From positions 1 to 60,935 of the forward strand of contig DAOSWM010000016.1 in the NCBI GenBank assembly GCA_035380045.1: a stretch of 60,935 bases of DNA, given 5' to 3'. This document shows, piece by piece, positions 49,505-57,815 of this stretch. A program made the translations under genes and the position numbers. Origin of the DNA: DAOSWM01 sp035380045. GTDB lineage: Bacteria; Bacteroidota; Bacteroidia; Bacteroidales; Tenuifilaceae. How positions within the stretch are numbered: the stretch's first letter is position 1; each line of letters begins with the position of its first letter. The notes below the pieces were generated by a model. That model saw only the letters and a list, made by a program, of their open reading frames with translations, was not told where the DNA came from and ran no database searches.

Positions 49505-49870
49505 CTATAAAACCGGGGGTGCTTTATTGGTAACTTGCTCAGGAGTACTACAAAAAACTATTCTTTGAGCGAAAGGCTGATATTTTGATTTTTTAGATAT
49601 CTCAAACGAACCTAGCAGCAATAACCCTACAACAAACAGAAGCGAAATATGACTAAAATAGTAAAACTCGAACTGCGTATGTTTATGCGAAGGGTATGGT
49701 GAATCGGGGTTTGTGCTCTTTGAGAATGGGTGAGCATGAGCAACCAACTCACCAGTAGGCAAACGGTGAATGTGATAGTTAGCCGTGCTGTTAAATGCAA
49801 GAAAACCCACAACCACCAAAAGCAGTATGGCAATAATTCGATTTAACTTTCTTAAAACTCTTGCATTCAT
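49505..49870 (-). CDS. Small His-rich membrane protein of unknown function
   Basis: This 121-aa protein has a hydrophobic N-terminal helix (IIAILLLVVVGFLAF), an exposed His-rich segment (NYHIHRLPTGELVAHAHPF, SHKHTQFEFYYFSH) and a second helix (ISLLFVVGLLLLGSF). The histidines suggest metal binding. It lies 95 nt before the TonB receptor in the same direction, so a role in the same uptake process is plausible but not shown. ATG at 49870 (MNARVLRK) is selected because the promoter's -7 box ends only 6 nt before it; the mRNA would be almost leaderless. Confidence 0.7.
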   Translation of the reverse strand: MNARVLRKLNRIIAILLLVVVGFLAFNSTANYHIHRLPTGELVAHAHPFSKSTNPDSPYPSHKHTQFEFYYFSHISLLFVVGLLLLGSFEISKKSKYQPFAQRIVFCSTPEQVTNKAPPVL

Positions 49871-49875
49871 GCCTG

Positions 49876-49907
49876 CAAAAGTAGAAATGTTATTTTGTTC
49901 ACACAAG
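49876..49907 (-). promoter_or_regulatory. Promoter of the His-rich protein/TonB receptor pair
   Basis: On the minus strand CTTG (49907-49904), a 20-nt spacer and TACTTTTG (49883-49876) match the consensus except for the first base of TTTG. Confidence 0.55.
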
Positions 49908-50058
49908 GAAAATTATTTTTATTTATTCTAAATATATTTAAGAACATAAAAACTAGGGATGACTTTACAAAACTTACCAAGGCTTTTAAACATTCCAATG
50001 CTGCAATTATATAAATAGCATGAACTTATGTAGAAAATAAATATTCCACTCAAAATTG

Positions 50059-50066
50059 TATATTTG
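50059..50066 (+). promoter_or_regulatory. -7 promoter box for the second FNR-type gene
   Basis: TATATTTG matches TAnnTTTG, 25 nt before the ATG at 50091. Confidence 0.5.
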
Positions 50067-50090
50067 CTTATCAATTTCATTCCTTAATAA

Positions 50091-50938
50091 ATGGATAGGT
50101 TTTTAAATAAAACAGATTGTAATAGTTGCTATGCAAAAGCACAGTGTTTTATTCAAAAAGTTAAGGAGATTGAGGAATTCTANNNNNNNNNNNNNNNNNN
50201 NNNNNNNNNNNNNNNNNNNNNNNNNNNNNNNNNNNNNNNNNNNNNNNNNNNNNNNNNNNNNNNNNNNNNNNNNNNNNNNNNNGCTATGCAAAAGCACAGT
50301 GTTTTATTCAAAAAGTTAAGGAGATTGAGGAATTCTACAACCTACAAAAAACCCATATTACCTATAGGAAAGGTGAAACCATAATAAAAGAAGGAACTAC
50401 CGTTACAAATGTTCTTTTTATTCTCGACGGGTTGGTGAAACTCTACATTGAAAGCCCTGACCGGAATATTATAATTAAACTGCTAAAACCTAATGACTTC
50501 ATCGGTTTAACATCCCTGTTTGGTGACGAAACCTACTACTTTTCAGCATCAGCGCTTAAGGAAACAAAGGTATGCTCAATTGCTCCAAGCGGAATTAAAT
50601 TGCTGATTGATGAATGCTGCAAGTTCTCACGCGAGCTGGCACACTGGTACTGCCAGAACTACAACCTAATGCTTTCAAAATGCATGAATCTTGGACTAAG
50701 GCAGCTAAACGGGAAGCTGGCCAGCACGCTGCTGTACCTAAGCAGAGATGAATTTAAAAACGAGGATGTTTTTTCGTACATCAGCCGAAAAGATTTGGCT
50801 GAACTTTCGGGTATGTCGTTAGAGAGCGTTGTTAGGATACTATCAGAGTTTAGCGATGCCAAAATTATTGAGCTGAAAGGGAAGAGAATAGAAATAACCG
50901 ACATGAATAAACTTATGGTTATCAACCAGAAAGGATAA
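50091..50938 (+). CDS. FNR-type Crp-family regulator 2 (split by false assembly gap)
   Basis: The frame reads through an N-run (50183-50282) flanked by two identical 55-nt copies. If one copy and the N-run are removed (155 nt), a clean 230-aa frame results, the same length as regulator 1. It has C10-x2-C13-x5-C19 and C110 (KETKVCSIAPSG), the full FNR 4Fe-4S set. The C-terminal helix-turn-helix includes ISRKDLAELSGMSLESVVRI. It shares architecture, but not close sequence, with regulator 1, and is the second probable oxygen-responsive regulator in 5 kb. Confidence 0.85.
50128..50337. other. Assembly artefact: 55-nt duplication around 100 N
   Basis: The 55 nt at 50128-50182 recur unchanged at 50283-50337, around exactly 100 N. 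A shared end of fixed length is what two overlapping contigs look like when joined without merging. Collapsing one copy restores the reading frame of the FNR-type gene. Confidence 0.9.
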
Positions 50939-51103
50939 TCACCCCTACCTGTTTTTCATTTCCAAAATCCTTTAACGTTTTTCTCACTCATTGAACTTCA
51001 TCATTAAAAAAGTTCTTTCTCGCAAGGTTTTAATACCCGTTCGCATCAATTTTTTTATTGACATATCTCAAGTTTTCATTTACTCATACAACTAACAAAC
51101 TTC

Positions 51104-51134
51104 TTGATTTCAGCTTGTTAACCGCCTATTTTTG
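51104..51134 (+). promoter_or_regulatory. Promoter of the 158-aa helical protein gene
   Basis: CTTG (51104-51107), a 19-nt spacer and TATTTTTG (51127-51134). The ATG is at 51177, leaving a leader of about 35 nt. Confidence 0.5.
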
Positions 51135-51176
51135 TTTAAAAGAAAATTACTAACCAAAATATGAAAGGGCATTGAG

Positions 51177-51653
51177 ATGTACAGACAAAAAAGTAAAATA
51201 ATAGAAAAGATTCAATCGTACCATCGTCAAGTAGCTGAATTGTTTTATGGTATTTACGAAAAAACAAACAACAAAGAAGTAAAGACTATGGTATACGAAC
51301 TTTACGAACACGAGAAAAATCGGGAGGAATACCTTGAAAAGCACAAAAAAATTGCTGAGGTAATTGACTGCTGGCTCGAATTTCCTTGCGAAAAACTCTC
51401 AAATCAGATATCGGAATGCTTCGAAGGGCTAAACACCAACACAACAATAACCGTAAAGGAGTTGCTAAAATTAGAAGTGCACTTTGACAACTGTCTCATT
51501 AAAATTTTCAACATTCTTTCCTCGCAGGATTCCATGAACGAAACTGCAACCAATATTTTCTACTACATGCTGAAAAAAACTAAGAAGGAGGAAGAGATGC
51601 TTGCCAATATGCTTCTAAATTCGGAAACTACTATGCGAACAATGTCAAATTAG
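51177..51653 (+). CDS. Helical protein, possibly ferritin-like, unknown function
   Basis: This 158-aa protein has no signal peptide, is strongly alpha-helical by composition, and carries regularly placed Glu and His (YELYEHEKNREEYLEKHKK near 41-59; LLKLEVHFDNC near 97). This resembles four-helix ferritin- or hemerythrin-like folds, but no complete two-iron set is evident. Three cysteines (about C68, C74, C84) lie in the middle. It follows the second FNR gene and has its own promoter and terminator. Confidence 0.7.
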   Translation: MYRQKSKIIEKIQSYHRQVAELFYGIYEKTNNKEVKTMVYELYEHEKNREEYLEKHKKIAEVIDCWLEFPCEKLSNQISECFEGLNTNTTITVKELLKLEVHFDNCLIKIFNILSSQDSMNETATNIFYYMLKKTKKEEEMLANMLLNSETTMRTMSN

Positions 51654-51689
51654 TATAGTTCCAACGAAATATGGCCTTGTGATATATTG

Positions 51690-51730
51690 AAACGTGTTTG
51701 TTCATTTTGATTCAAACACGTTTTTTTGTT
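51690..51730 (+). terminator. Strong intrinsic terminator
   Basis: AAACGTGTTTG (51690-51700) pairs with CAAACACGTTT (51713-51723) and is followed by more T residues. It closes the transcript of the 158-aa protein gene. Confidence 0.9.
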
Positions 51731-51948
51731 TCGCTATCCTTTTTTTAATGCTTTATTTTAACGATTATTTTTTATTAATGCTGCTTTGGCATCGCGGCAG
51801 CGCCGCACAAAATTTGTAAAATAACGCTCGTAAGGCAACATAAGGTGCAAGGCACCTAAACATTACTCCTATTGATTTACATAATTGAAGAATTCAAAAA
51901 GGTATTTCGGTGCTACACAACTTTTTATAGATTGTATTTGAAAATTTT
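51731..51948. other. Gene-free spacer with a small GC-rich hairpin
   Basis: The region is AT-rich apart from GCATCGCGGCAGCGCCGC (about 51791-51808) and a perfect hairpin AGGTGC-AAG-GCACCT (51843-51857) that lacks a U-tract. No gene or promoter is supported. Confidence 0.4.
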
Positions 51949-52728
51949 TCAAAACTCAAACACGTCTCCCGTTTTAACCTGCCTGCAGCCAAAAGCATTA
52001 TAAAAAGCCGACAAGGCAGGAAGGGCTGTGCAATGTGAGGGAATAATGTGTTTTACGTTATTTTTCTTTAAGTATTCAATGGTTTCCTTGGTTTGCCTGT
52101 TAACTTCCTTTAGGTGAAATCCACCAATTATACCGTATATCGATTTTTCGCCTGTGACTTTTTTTGCGTATTCCAACGTATTTACAACTCCAGAGTGGCC
52201 ACAGCCTGTAACAACAAAAACGCCAAACTCAGTTTTTAGCGCCAGAGCGCTATCGTCCATCACAAAGTCGGGAGTTCCATCATCTAAAACAAACGAGGTG
52301 GTTTGCGATTCGAAATCGGTATTTCGCGGAATCTCGCCAAGAAAATAAGCACCATCAAAAAGTTGGTAAGGTTTGTTGGTTGCTATCAGGTTGAATTTTG
52401 ATTCAATTTCCTCCTTGCTACTTTTTAATCCAATGTAATTTCGGCTGGTTTTTCCGTAGCGCTTTACGAAACAACCGGGATGGCAAACCAGATTTCCTCC
52501 CGTTAAATACTCCAAACCATCGCCATGATCGAAGTGACCATGGCTTAAAACAATATAATCAGCATTTTCAATATCAATTTGCAACTTGGCGGCATTCTCC
52601 AAAAAGAGGTTTGTTTGAGCGGTATCAAACAAAATTTTCTTCCCATTAAACTCAATGAAAAACGATAAGCCGAACTCGGCTTTATAGTTTACGCCGGGAG
52701 TATTATCAACCAAAACTGAAATTTTCAT
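51949..52728 (-). CDS. MBL-fold metallohydrolase, COG1237-type
   Basis: This 259-aa metallo-beta-lactamase-fold enzyme has the zinc motif LSHGHFDHGDGLEYL near 62, a later VVTGCGHSGVVNTLEY (metal ligand H near 178), and IIPSHCTALPAL near 230. It resembles the COG1237 branch that includes dihydropterin ribofuranosylaminobenzene phosphate synthase-like proteins in methanogens. Its bacterial substrate is unknown. It is read in the same direction as the uracil-DNA glycosylase gene located 36 nt upstream. Confidence 0.88.
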   Translation of the reverse strand: MKISVLVDNTPGVNYKAEFGLSFFIEFNGKKILFDTAQTNLFLENAAKLQIDIENADYIVLSHGHFDHGDGLEYLTGGNLVCHPGCFVKRYGKTSRNYIGLKSSKEEIESKFNLIATNKPYQLFDGAYFLGEIPRNTDFESQTTSFVLDDGTPDFVMDDSALALKTEFGVFVVTGCGHSGVVNTLEYAKKVTGEKSIYGIIGGFHLKEVNRQTKETIEYLKKNNVKHIIPSHCTALPALSAFYNAFGCRQVKTGDVFEF

Positions 52729-52764
52729 GACTTTACAGATTTTTATATTTTTTAAAATACGATT

Positions 52765-53352
52765 TTACACATTTTCGGAAAAATGGTTTGGATTGACCAA
52801 TTCACGATACTTATATACAATCTTTTTAAAATCTTCCCAGGTATCCCGTTTTAACGATGGATCGCGTAGCAATGCGGCGGGATGATAAACAGGCATTGCA
52901 AGTCGTCCTTGCAGATTTAACCAATTTCCACGTTCCCGGGTAATTCTGTGATTTGGACCAGCCATATACTTTAGTGCGGTTGCACCAAGGAGAATCAATA
53001 TTTTCGGATTTATTAGCTCAATTTGTTTTTGAAGATGCGGCATACAAATCGCCGCTTCGTGAGGAGTTGGTACCCTATTATCGGGTGGACGACATTTTAC
53101 GATATTGCTTATAAAAACATGCTCGCTGCGAGTAAATCCGCATGCTGCCAGAATTTTATCGAGAAGTTGACCCGATTTACCAATAAAAGGTCTTCCATTC
53201 AAATCCTCATCCCTGCCGGGAGCTTCACCAATTATTAGAATTTTAGCATTCTCGTTTCCCTCGCCAAAAATCACATGGTTTCTGGTTTTACACAAATCGC
53301 ACTTGCTACAGCTGAGTATCTCCTGCTTTAATGCTTCAAAATCCGGAATCAT
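52765..53352 (-). CDS. Uracil-DNA glycosylase, family 4 (Fe-S)
   Basis: This 195-aa DNA repair enzyme removes uracil from DNA. It has the 4Fe-4S ligand pair C15-x2-C18 (CSKCDLCKTR) with two further cysteines in IVKCRPP and AICMPHL, motif A GEAPGRDEDLNGRPFIGKSG near 43, and motif B VYHPAALLRDP near 160. This places it in the family 4 glycosylases of thermophiles and anaerobes. It diverges from trmO. Confidence 0.92.
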   Translation of the reverse strand: MIPDFEALKQEILSCSKCDLCKTRNHVIFGEGNENAKILIIGEAPGRDEDLNGRPFIGKSGQLLDKILAACGFTRSEHVFISNIVKCRPPDNRVPTPHEAAICMPHLQKQIELINPKILILLGATALKYMAGPNHRITRERGNWLNLQGRLAMPVYHPAALLRDPSLKRDTWEDFKKIVYKYRELVNPNHFSENV

Positions 53353-53437
53353 TCCTGCTGAACGTTTTTAAAAGTTGAAAAACAAAGTTTGACTTTAAAG
53401 TTACATTTTATATATTGCAATATTCAAAATTTCCGCA

Positions 53438-53920
53438 ATGAAAAGCATTACTTACCAACCAATTGGAATAATTCATACACCTTTCAACGAAAAATCCAAC
53501 ACGCCCATTCAACCCGCTTCGGCAATTGGTGTTGAAGGCAAAATTGAAGTTTTCAGCGAATTCGCTGATGGACTTAAGGATATTGATGGATTCTCGCATT
53601 TAATAATCGTTTACCACTTTCATCTTTCCGAAGGATTTAACCTTGAGGTAAAGCCTTTTTTGGATGAGGAAACCCATGGCGTGTTTGCAACCCGCGCTCC
53701 CAAACGGCCAAACGGAATTGGAATATCAGTTGTAAAACTTAAAAAGGCTGAGGGGAGCACGCTACACATCGAAAATGTTGATGTAATTAACGAAACTCCC
53801 CTTCTTGATATCAAACCTTACGTACCCGATTTTTCAATTAACGATGACGTTAAAATTGGCTGGCTATCAAAACATAAGGACAAAATTCCAAATATGAAAG
53901 CCGATAATCGGTTCGGTTAA
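53438..53920 (+). CDS. trmO: tRNA (N6-threonylcarbamoyladenosine37-N6)-methyltransferase TrmO
   Basis: This 160-aa protein of the TrmO/TsaA family methylates t6A37 in threonine tRNAs using SAM. Signatures are IGIIHTPFNEKSNTPIQPA at the start and GVFATRAPKRPNGIGISVVK (about 86-105), and LLDIKPYVPDF near 127. It converges on the Mrp ATPase gene with only one base between the stops. Confidence 0.93.
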   Translation: MKSITYQPIGIIHTPFNEKSNTPIQPASAIGVEGKIEVFSEFADGLKDIDGFSHLIIVYHFHLSEGFNLEVKPFLDEETHGVFATRAPKRPNGIGISVVKLKKAEGSTLHIENVDVINETPLLDIKPYVPDFSINDDVKIGWLSKHKDKIPNMKADNRFG

Positions 53921-53921
53921 C

Positions 53922-54716
53922 TTAAGCTTTTGCAAACAGTGCGTTTACAATTCCATCGAAAGCATCAACGGCTGATTTATCCTGCTGATTGAAAACGCTC
54001 AATCCCTTTTCAGCGGCTTCACCAACTTCAGCAATCAGAGGAATTTGACCAATTAGCGGAACGCTAAGTTCGGTTGCCAGCCTCTGTCCACCGCCCTCTC
54101 CGAAAATAAAGTATTTCTCATCGGGGTGTGGTTTTGGAGTGAACCACGACATATTTTCCACAACACCTAGTATGGGAACCTTCAGGTTTTCGTTGTTGAA
54201 AAGCGAAGCTGCTTTTCGGGCATCGTTGAGCGCAATTTCCTGGGGAGTAGTAACAATAATTGCCCCGGTTAAATCGAGCTTTTGTACCGTAGTAAGTTGA
54301 ATATCGCTGGTTCCTGGAGGAAAATCGATAATCAGGTAGTCCGTTTCACCCCACTGGGTGTTCTCCAGTAGTTGGGTTAGAGCATTCGATGCCATTGGTC
54401 CTCGCCAAATTAATCCCTGGTTTTGCTTGATAAAGAATCCGATAGACATAATCTTTACACCATACTTCTCAATGGGAAACATAACCTCCTTATCACCAAT
54501 TACAGTGACATCGGGTTGCGCATCCTCAATCCCAAACATTTTTGGGATTGAAGGGCCAAATATATCGGCATCAACAAGCGCAACTTTTAAACCGTTTCGT
54601 GCCAAGGCAATGGCAAGATTTGCCGACACGGTTGATTTACCAACACCTCCCTTCCCCGAAGCAATGGTTACAACATTCTTCACATCGGGCAACTGAATTT
54701 TTTCAAAAACAGCCAT
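53922..54716 (-). CDS. Mrp/ApbC-type Fe-S carrier ATPase
   Basis: This 264-aa P-loop protein of the Mrp/NBP35 family has a deviant Walker A ASGKGGVGKSTVSANLAIAL near 19, Walker B-type LIIDFPPGTSD, and VVENMSWF. It carries no N-terminal DUF59 domain, and the CxxC of many Mrp proteins is replaced by TPKPHPDE, so cluster binding is uncertain. The family helps to load Fe-S clusters. It is the last gene of the nine-gene operon, 2 nt from the CoA-disulfide-reductase-like gene. Confidence 0.9.
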   Translation of the reverse strand: MAVFEKIQLPDVKNVVTIASGKGGVGKSTVSANLAIALARNGLKVALVDADIFGPSIPKMFGIEDAQPDVTVIGDKEVMFPIEKYGVKIMSIGFFIKQNQGLIWRGPMASNALTQLLENTQWGETDYLIIDFPPGTSDIQLTTVQKLDLTGAIIVTTPQEIALNDARKAASLFNNENLKVPILGVVENMSWFTPKPHPDEKYFIFGEGGGQRLATELSVPLIGQIPLIAEVGEAAEKGLSVFNQQDKSAVDAFDGIVNALFAKA

Positions 54717-54718
54717 TA

Positions 54719-56089
54719 TTACTTTTCTCCTTTCATTAGTTTAATAAGTTTGTTTGCAATTTGCTCTGCTGCCTTAATTAGCGGATACGCCGCTGGCGAT
54801 GCAGTTAGACATGGGTGAGTTCCGATTTGCATGGTTAAAAACGAGTTAACCGACATACGATTTTGAATTGCCAGTCCAATTACGTTTGTTAACTCACCGG
54901 CTTCGGGGCCACCAATCACCTCACCCCCAATAATAACTCCTGAGTTCTTTGCAGCAATAAGCTTTACAATTTGCTTGTGAGCGTTTGGCAGGTTTCCTGG
55001 GTGACGATCAACGCCCTCAAAAATTCCGGTAATAACATCAATTTCCTCTTCTTTTGCACGCTGTTCGGTTAGGCCTGCTGTCCCAAAACCGTTATCGTCA
55101 AGTGCTGTTGAGTAAATGGCAATGGTTCCGCTAAAAGTTTTCACCACGTGAAGGTTGAAGAGGTTCATTCCTGCAATACGGGCTTCGGCGCAAGCGGTTG
55201 ATGCCAGCATGGTGGCCACACGACCACGTGTAACAAAGTCGCGCTTCTGAGCGCAATCGCCTATGGCAAACACATCCTTGGTATGCGTGCGCATGTACTC
55301 ATCCACAGCAATGAAGTTGTCCTCATCAACAGATATTCCTGATTTTTTGGCAAGTTCGGTGTTTGGTTTGTACCCCATGGAAAGAACAACAGCATCCATG
55401 TTTAGCTTTTGTCCATCCTCTAGCTCAATGGATTCAACCTTGCCTGCTCCCATAACCTTTTTAATACCTTTCCCTGTAATAACATTCACACCGCGAGTTT
55501 CAAGCATCTCGTGAATTTTTTGGGAGAGTTCCACATCGAACGCAAGGTTTAGGATATGAGGTAACTTCTCTATTAGGGTAACGTTATACCCCCTTTTCCT
55601 GAGCTCATCGGAGAGCTCAACACCAATGAATCCGGCACCAATAACCGCAATGTTTTTAACTGAACCCAACTTGGCGTTCATCTCATCGAGGTACTGCCGA
55701 TCCTTTGGAATAACAAAAACATTTTCAAGATCGGCTCCTTCGAGCCACTTGGGTTTCACGGGTGTAGAACCGGTTGCAACCACCAGCTTTTTATAACCAA
55801 TTTTTTCGCCGCTGGCGAAGGTTACGAACTTGCCGTTGGTATCGATTTCAATCGCCTCGTCGACCAGTGAGGTTACTCCAATTTTTTCCATCATACCATC
55901 AACTGGCATAAGGTTTTTTTCGCTACTCTCGAGCGTTCCAAAAATGTAGGGGATTCCGCAGGGAACCATAACATCCTTCTGCTTCTTTACAAGAGTAAAG
56001 TCCTTTTCAGGCCAATGGGTTCTTCCCGTTACGGCCGCTACCATTCCGGCTGCGCTTCCGCCAATAATAAGTACATCTGTGTTTTTCAT
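54719..56089 (-). CDS. CoA-disulfide reductase/NADH oxidase-like flavoprotein
   Basis: This 456-aa pyridine-nucleotide disulfide oxidoreductase has FAD motif IIGGSAAGMVAAV (8-20), redox-active cysteine C44 in MVPCGIPYIFG, ATGSTPVKP, NAD motif VIGAGFIGVELSDELRKRGY and DVFAIGDCAQKRD. A single active cysteine is typical of CoA-disulfide reductases and Nox enzymes, not of CxxxxC-type reductases. It may reduce a low-molecular thiol disulfide, polysulfide or oxygen. It belongs to the tight operon 53922-60935. Confidence 0.88.
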   Translation of the reverse strand: MKNTDVLIIGGSAAGMVAAVTGRTHWPEKDFTLVKKQKDVMVPCGIPYIFGTLESSEKNLMPVDGMMEKIGVTSLVDEAIEIDTNGKFVTFASGEKIGYKKLVVATGSTPVKPKWLEGADLENVFVIPKDRQYLDEMNAKLGSVKNIAVIGAGFIGVELSDELRKRGYNVTLIEKLPHILNLAFDVELSQKIHEMLETRGVNVITGKGIKKVMGAGKVESIELEDGQKLNMDAVVLSMGYKPNTELAKKSGISVDEDNFIAVDEYMRTHTKDVFAIGDCAQKRDFVTRGRVATMLASTACAEARIAGMNLFNLHVVKTFSGTIAIYSTALDDNGFGTAGLTEQRAKEEEIDVITGIFEGVDRHPGNLPNAHKQIVKLIAAKNSGVIIGGEVIGGPEAGELTNVIGLAIQNRMSVNSFLTMQIGTHPCLTASPAAYPLIKAAEQIANKLIKLMKGEK

Positions 56090-56130
56090 GCTAAAATCAT
56101 TGTTTAGTTTAAAATGGTTATAATAATTGA

Positions 56131-56508
56131 CTATAAGGGTTTTAGTTCGAAAATATTTCTGTTTGAATCGCTAACAAAGAACGTTACACCAGCGTATCCT
56201 TTGCGTTTGTATACTCTGTAGCCTCGCTCTTCTGCTTTTTTATAAAGCTGCTCTGCATGGAATGTATGAATGCACACATGGTTGTATGTTGGTTCCGGAG
56301 TGCTGGCATGAACAAAAAGTTCAATTTCAGCATCACCTAGCTTTCCTGAAATAACCGTTACGCTTCTTCTGATACCAAATATTTTGCCCGACTCCTCCTC
56401 ATTCAGCATAAAGGCTCTGGTTGAAACCATGCCCAATACTTCCTCATAAAAAGGCAGAACATCATTCTCAAAAACCTGTAATCCAACGTGTTTAATTACA
56501 ATATCCAT
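56131..56508 (-). CDS. VOC-family (glyoxalase-fold) protein
   Basis: This 125-aa vicinal-oxygen-chelate protein begins MDIVIKHVGLQVFENDVLPF and includes NHVCIHTF (metal-type His) and a GVTFFVSDSNRNIFEL end that supplies a likely metal Glu. It may be a lyase, isomerase or epimerase; the substrate is unknown. The translation through the N-run that joins it to the CobO-type gene is false: the real start is the ATG at 56508, immediately after the TAA of the upstream gene. Confidence 0.8.
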   Translation of the reverse strand: MDIVIKHVGLQVFENDVLPFYEEVLGMVSTRAFMLNEEESGKIFGIRRSVTVISGKLGDAEIELFVHASTPEPTYNHVCIHTFHAEQLYKKAEERGYRVYKRKGYAGVTFFVSDSNRNIFELKPL

Positions 56509-56509
56509 T

Positions 56510-57195
56510 TTAGTATTCAATTCCTTTTCGTGCTTGAATCCCCTTGCTATAGTAATGCTTAACTTNNNNNNNNNNNNNNNNNNNNNNNNNNNNNNNNNNN
56601 NNNNNNNNNNNNNNNNNNNNNNNNNNNNNNNNNNNNNNNNNNNNNNNNNNNNNNNNNNNNNNNNNTAGTATTCAATTCCTTTTCGTGCTTGAATCCCCTT
56701 GCTATAGTAATGCTTAACTTCTTTCATCTCCGTTACTAAATCAGCAAGTTCAATTAGCTCATTGGGTGCGTAGCGCCCGGTGAGAACAACTTCCATGAGT
56801 TTGGGCTTCGACTTCAGAATGGCTATTACCTTTTCGATTTCGAACAGTTTGTAGTATAATGCTATACACAGCTCATCGAGAATCACCATGTCGAAGTAAC
56901 CATCCTCAATAATCGACGAAACCTCCTTTAGCCCGTTTCGGGCTATATCAATGTCGCGCTGAGTTGGTTCATTTTTAATGAAACAGTCGAGTCCATACTG
57001 CCGCAACACTATTTCGGGGAAACGTTTCAGCGAATCGAGCTCTGCGTAGTGCATTCCTTTAACAAACTGACCAATAAAAACCTTTTTCCCAGCGCCAACT
57101 GCACGCACAGCCAAACCAATGGCTGCCGTAGTTTTCCCCTTTCCGTTTCCGGTGTATAGGTGAATGTATCCTTTCTCAATATATTTCAGTTCCAT
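56510..57195 (-). CDS. cobO: CobO/BtuR-type corrinoid adenosyltransferase (interrupted by false gap)
   Basis: It adenosylates cob(I)yrinic acid a,c-diamide or cob(I)alamin. The P-loop is GNGKGKTTAAIGLAV (17-31), with VILDELCIALYY near 110 and LTGRYAPNELIELADLVTEM near 138. The 176 residues end in KGIQARKGIEY followed by TAA once one 55-nt copy and 100 N are removed. As given, the frame runs through the Ns into the VOC gene, which is an artefact. The length is close to the E. coli BtuR (196 aa). Confidence 0.85.
56511..56720. other. Assembly artefact: 55-nt duplication around 100 N
   Basis: 56511-56565 is identical to 56666-56720, again 55 nt, around exactly 100 N. This is the same pattern as at 50128-50337 and probably arises from an assembler k-mer overlap. 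Collapsing it separates the cobO and VOC genes cleanly. Confidence 0.9.
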
Positions 57196-57203
57196 AGTTG
57201 CTT

Positions 57204-57812
57204 TTATGAAAATAAATTCACGCAGCTGTTGTAGGGTAACCCAACTACAAGAAGGTTATCCTTTACCCCTCCGTAGTATCTTGATTCGGGGCACCCAAAT
57301 GAAATACTCATTAAACCCGTTTTATAAGTGCTTACAAAAACGCTTCCGCAAACCGACAGAAATGTGTATGGTTTTACTACAGGAAAACTCTTAAGCTTTT
57401 GGGTATAATACTTCATAAGCTCCATAACTTCCCTGGGAGAAATAAACATAATGTACATATCGGGTTTTACATCCCTCTCCATTTCCTCGTCAATTCCCAT
57501 TAGTATATTTTCAATGGGTTCATCGAGATGTGGAATATCAGATACAGCCCTACGTATTGTATTAGAGTCAATACCGCTCTCAAGCTCAATGTGCTGAACC
57601 AGCTCTTCGTCGTTTTTCATTATACCCATGCTTCGTTTTGCCCCTAGACAAAGAAGATTCTGCGGATTAAACAGAAGCGGCATTTTAAAAGCGTCGTACA
57701 CTGCTTCGCAGAACCGAATGGGTTTATCGGGAGTGTAGTCGTAGCCATTCAAGTGATTAACCTTCAAACCCATGCACTTGGCCCCATACCGTTTCTTCAG
57801 CTCTGAAATCAT
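57204..57812 (-). CDS. DUF169 family protein
   Basis: This 202-aa protein is of the DUF169 type, with CxxA-like segments: IRFCEAVYDAF near 32, LLCLGAKRSMGI (about 53-64), and a late SFGCPESRYYGGVKDNLLVV. The cysteines suggest a metal or cofactor site, but no function is established. It lies 8 nt upstream of cobO and 3 nt downstream of the DUF4405 gene, so it is co-transcribed with them. Confidence 0.8.
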   Translation of the reverse strand: MISELKKRYGAKCMGLKVNHLNGYDYTPDKPIRFCEAVYDAFKMPLLFNPQNLLCLGAKRSMGIMKNDEELVQHIELESGIDSNTIRRAVSDIPHLDEPIENILMGIDEEMERDVKPDMYIMFISPREVMELMKYYTQKLKSFPVVKPYTFLSVCGSVFVSTYKTGLMSISFGCPESRYYGGVKDNLLVVGLPYNSCVNLFS

Positions 57813-57815
57813 TTA

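Noticed and set aside
49410..50090. Cobalamin or other riboswitch before the TonB receptor or second FNR gene
   Set aside because: No B12-box-like sequence or suitable fold was visible, and the leader before the His-rich protein gene is too short.
56131..57195. A fused CobO-glyoxalase protein of 354 aa
   Set aside because: The fusion passes through 100 N and a duplicated 55-nt end; collapsing it gives two separate genes.
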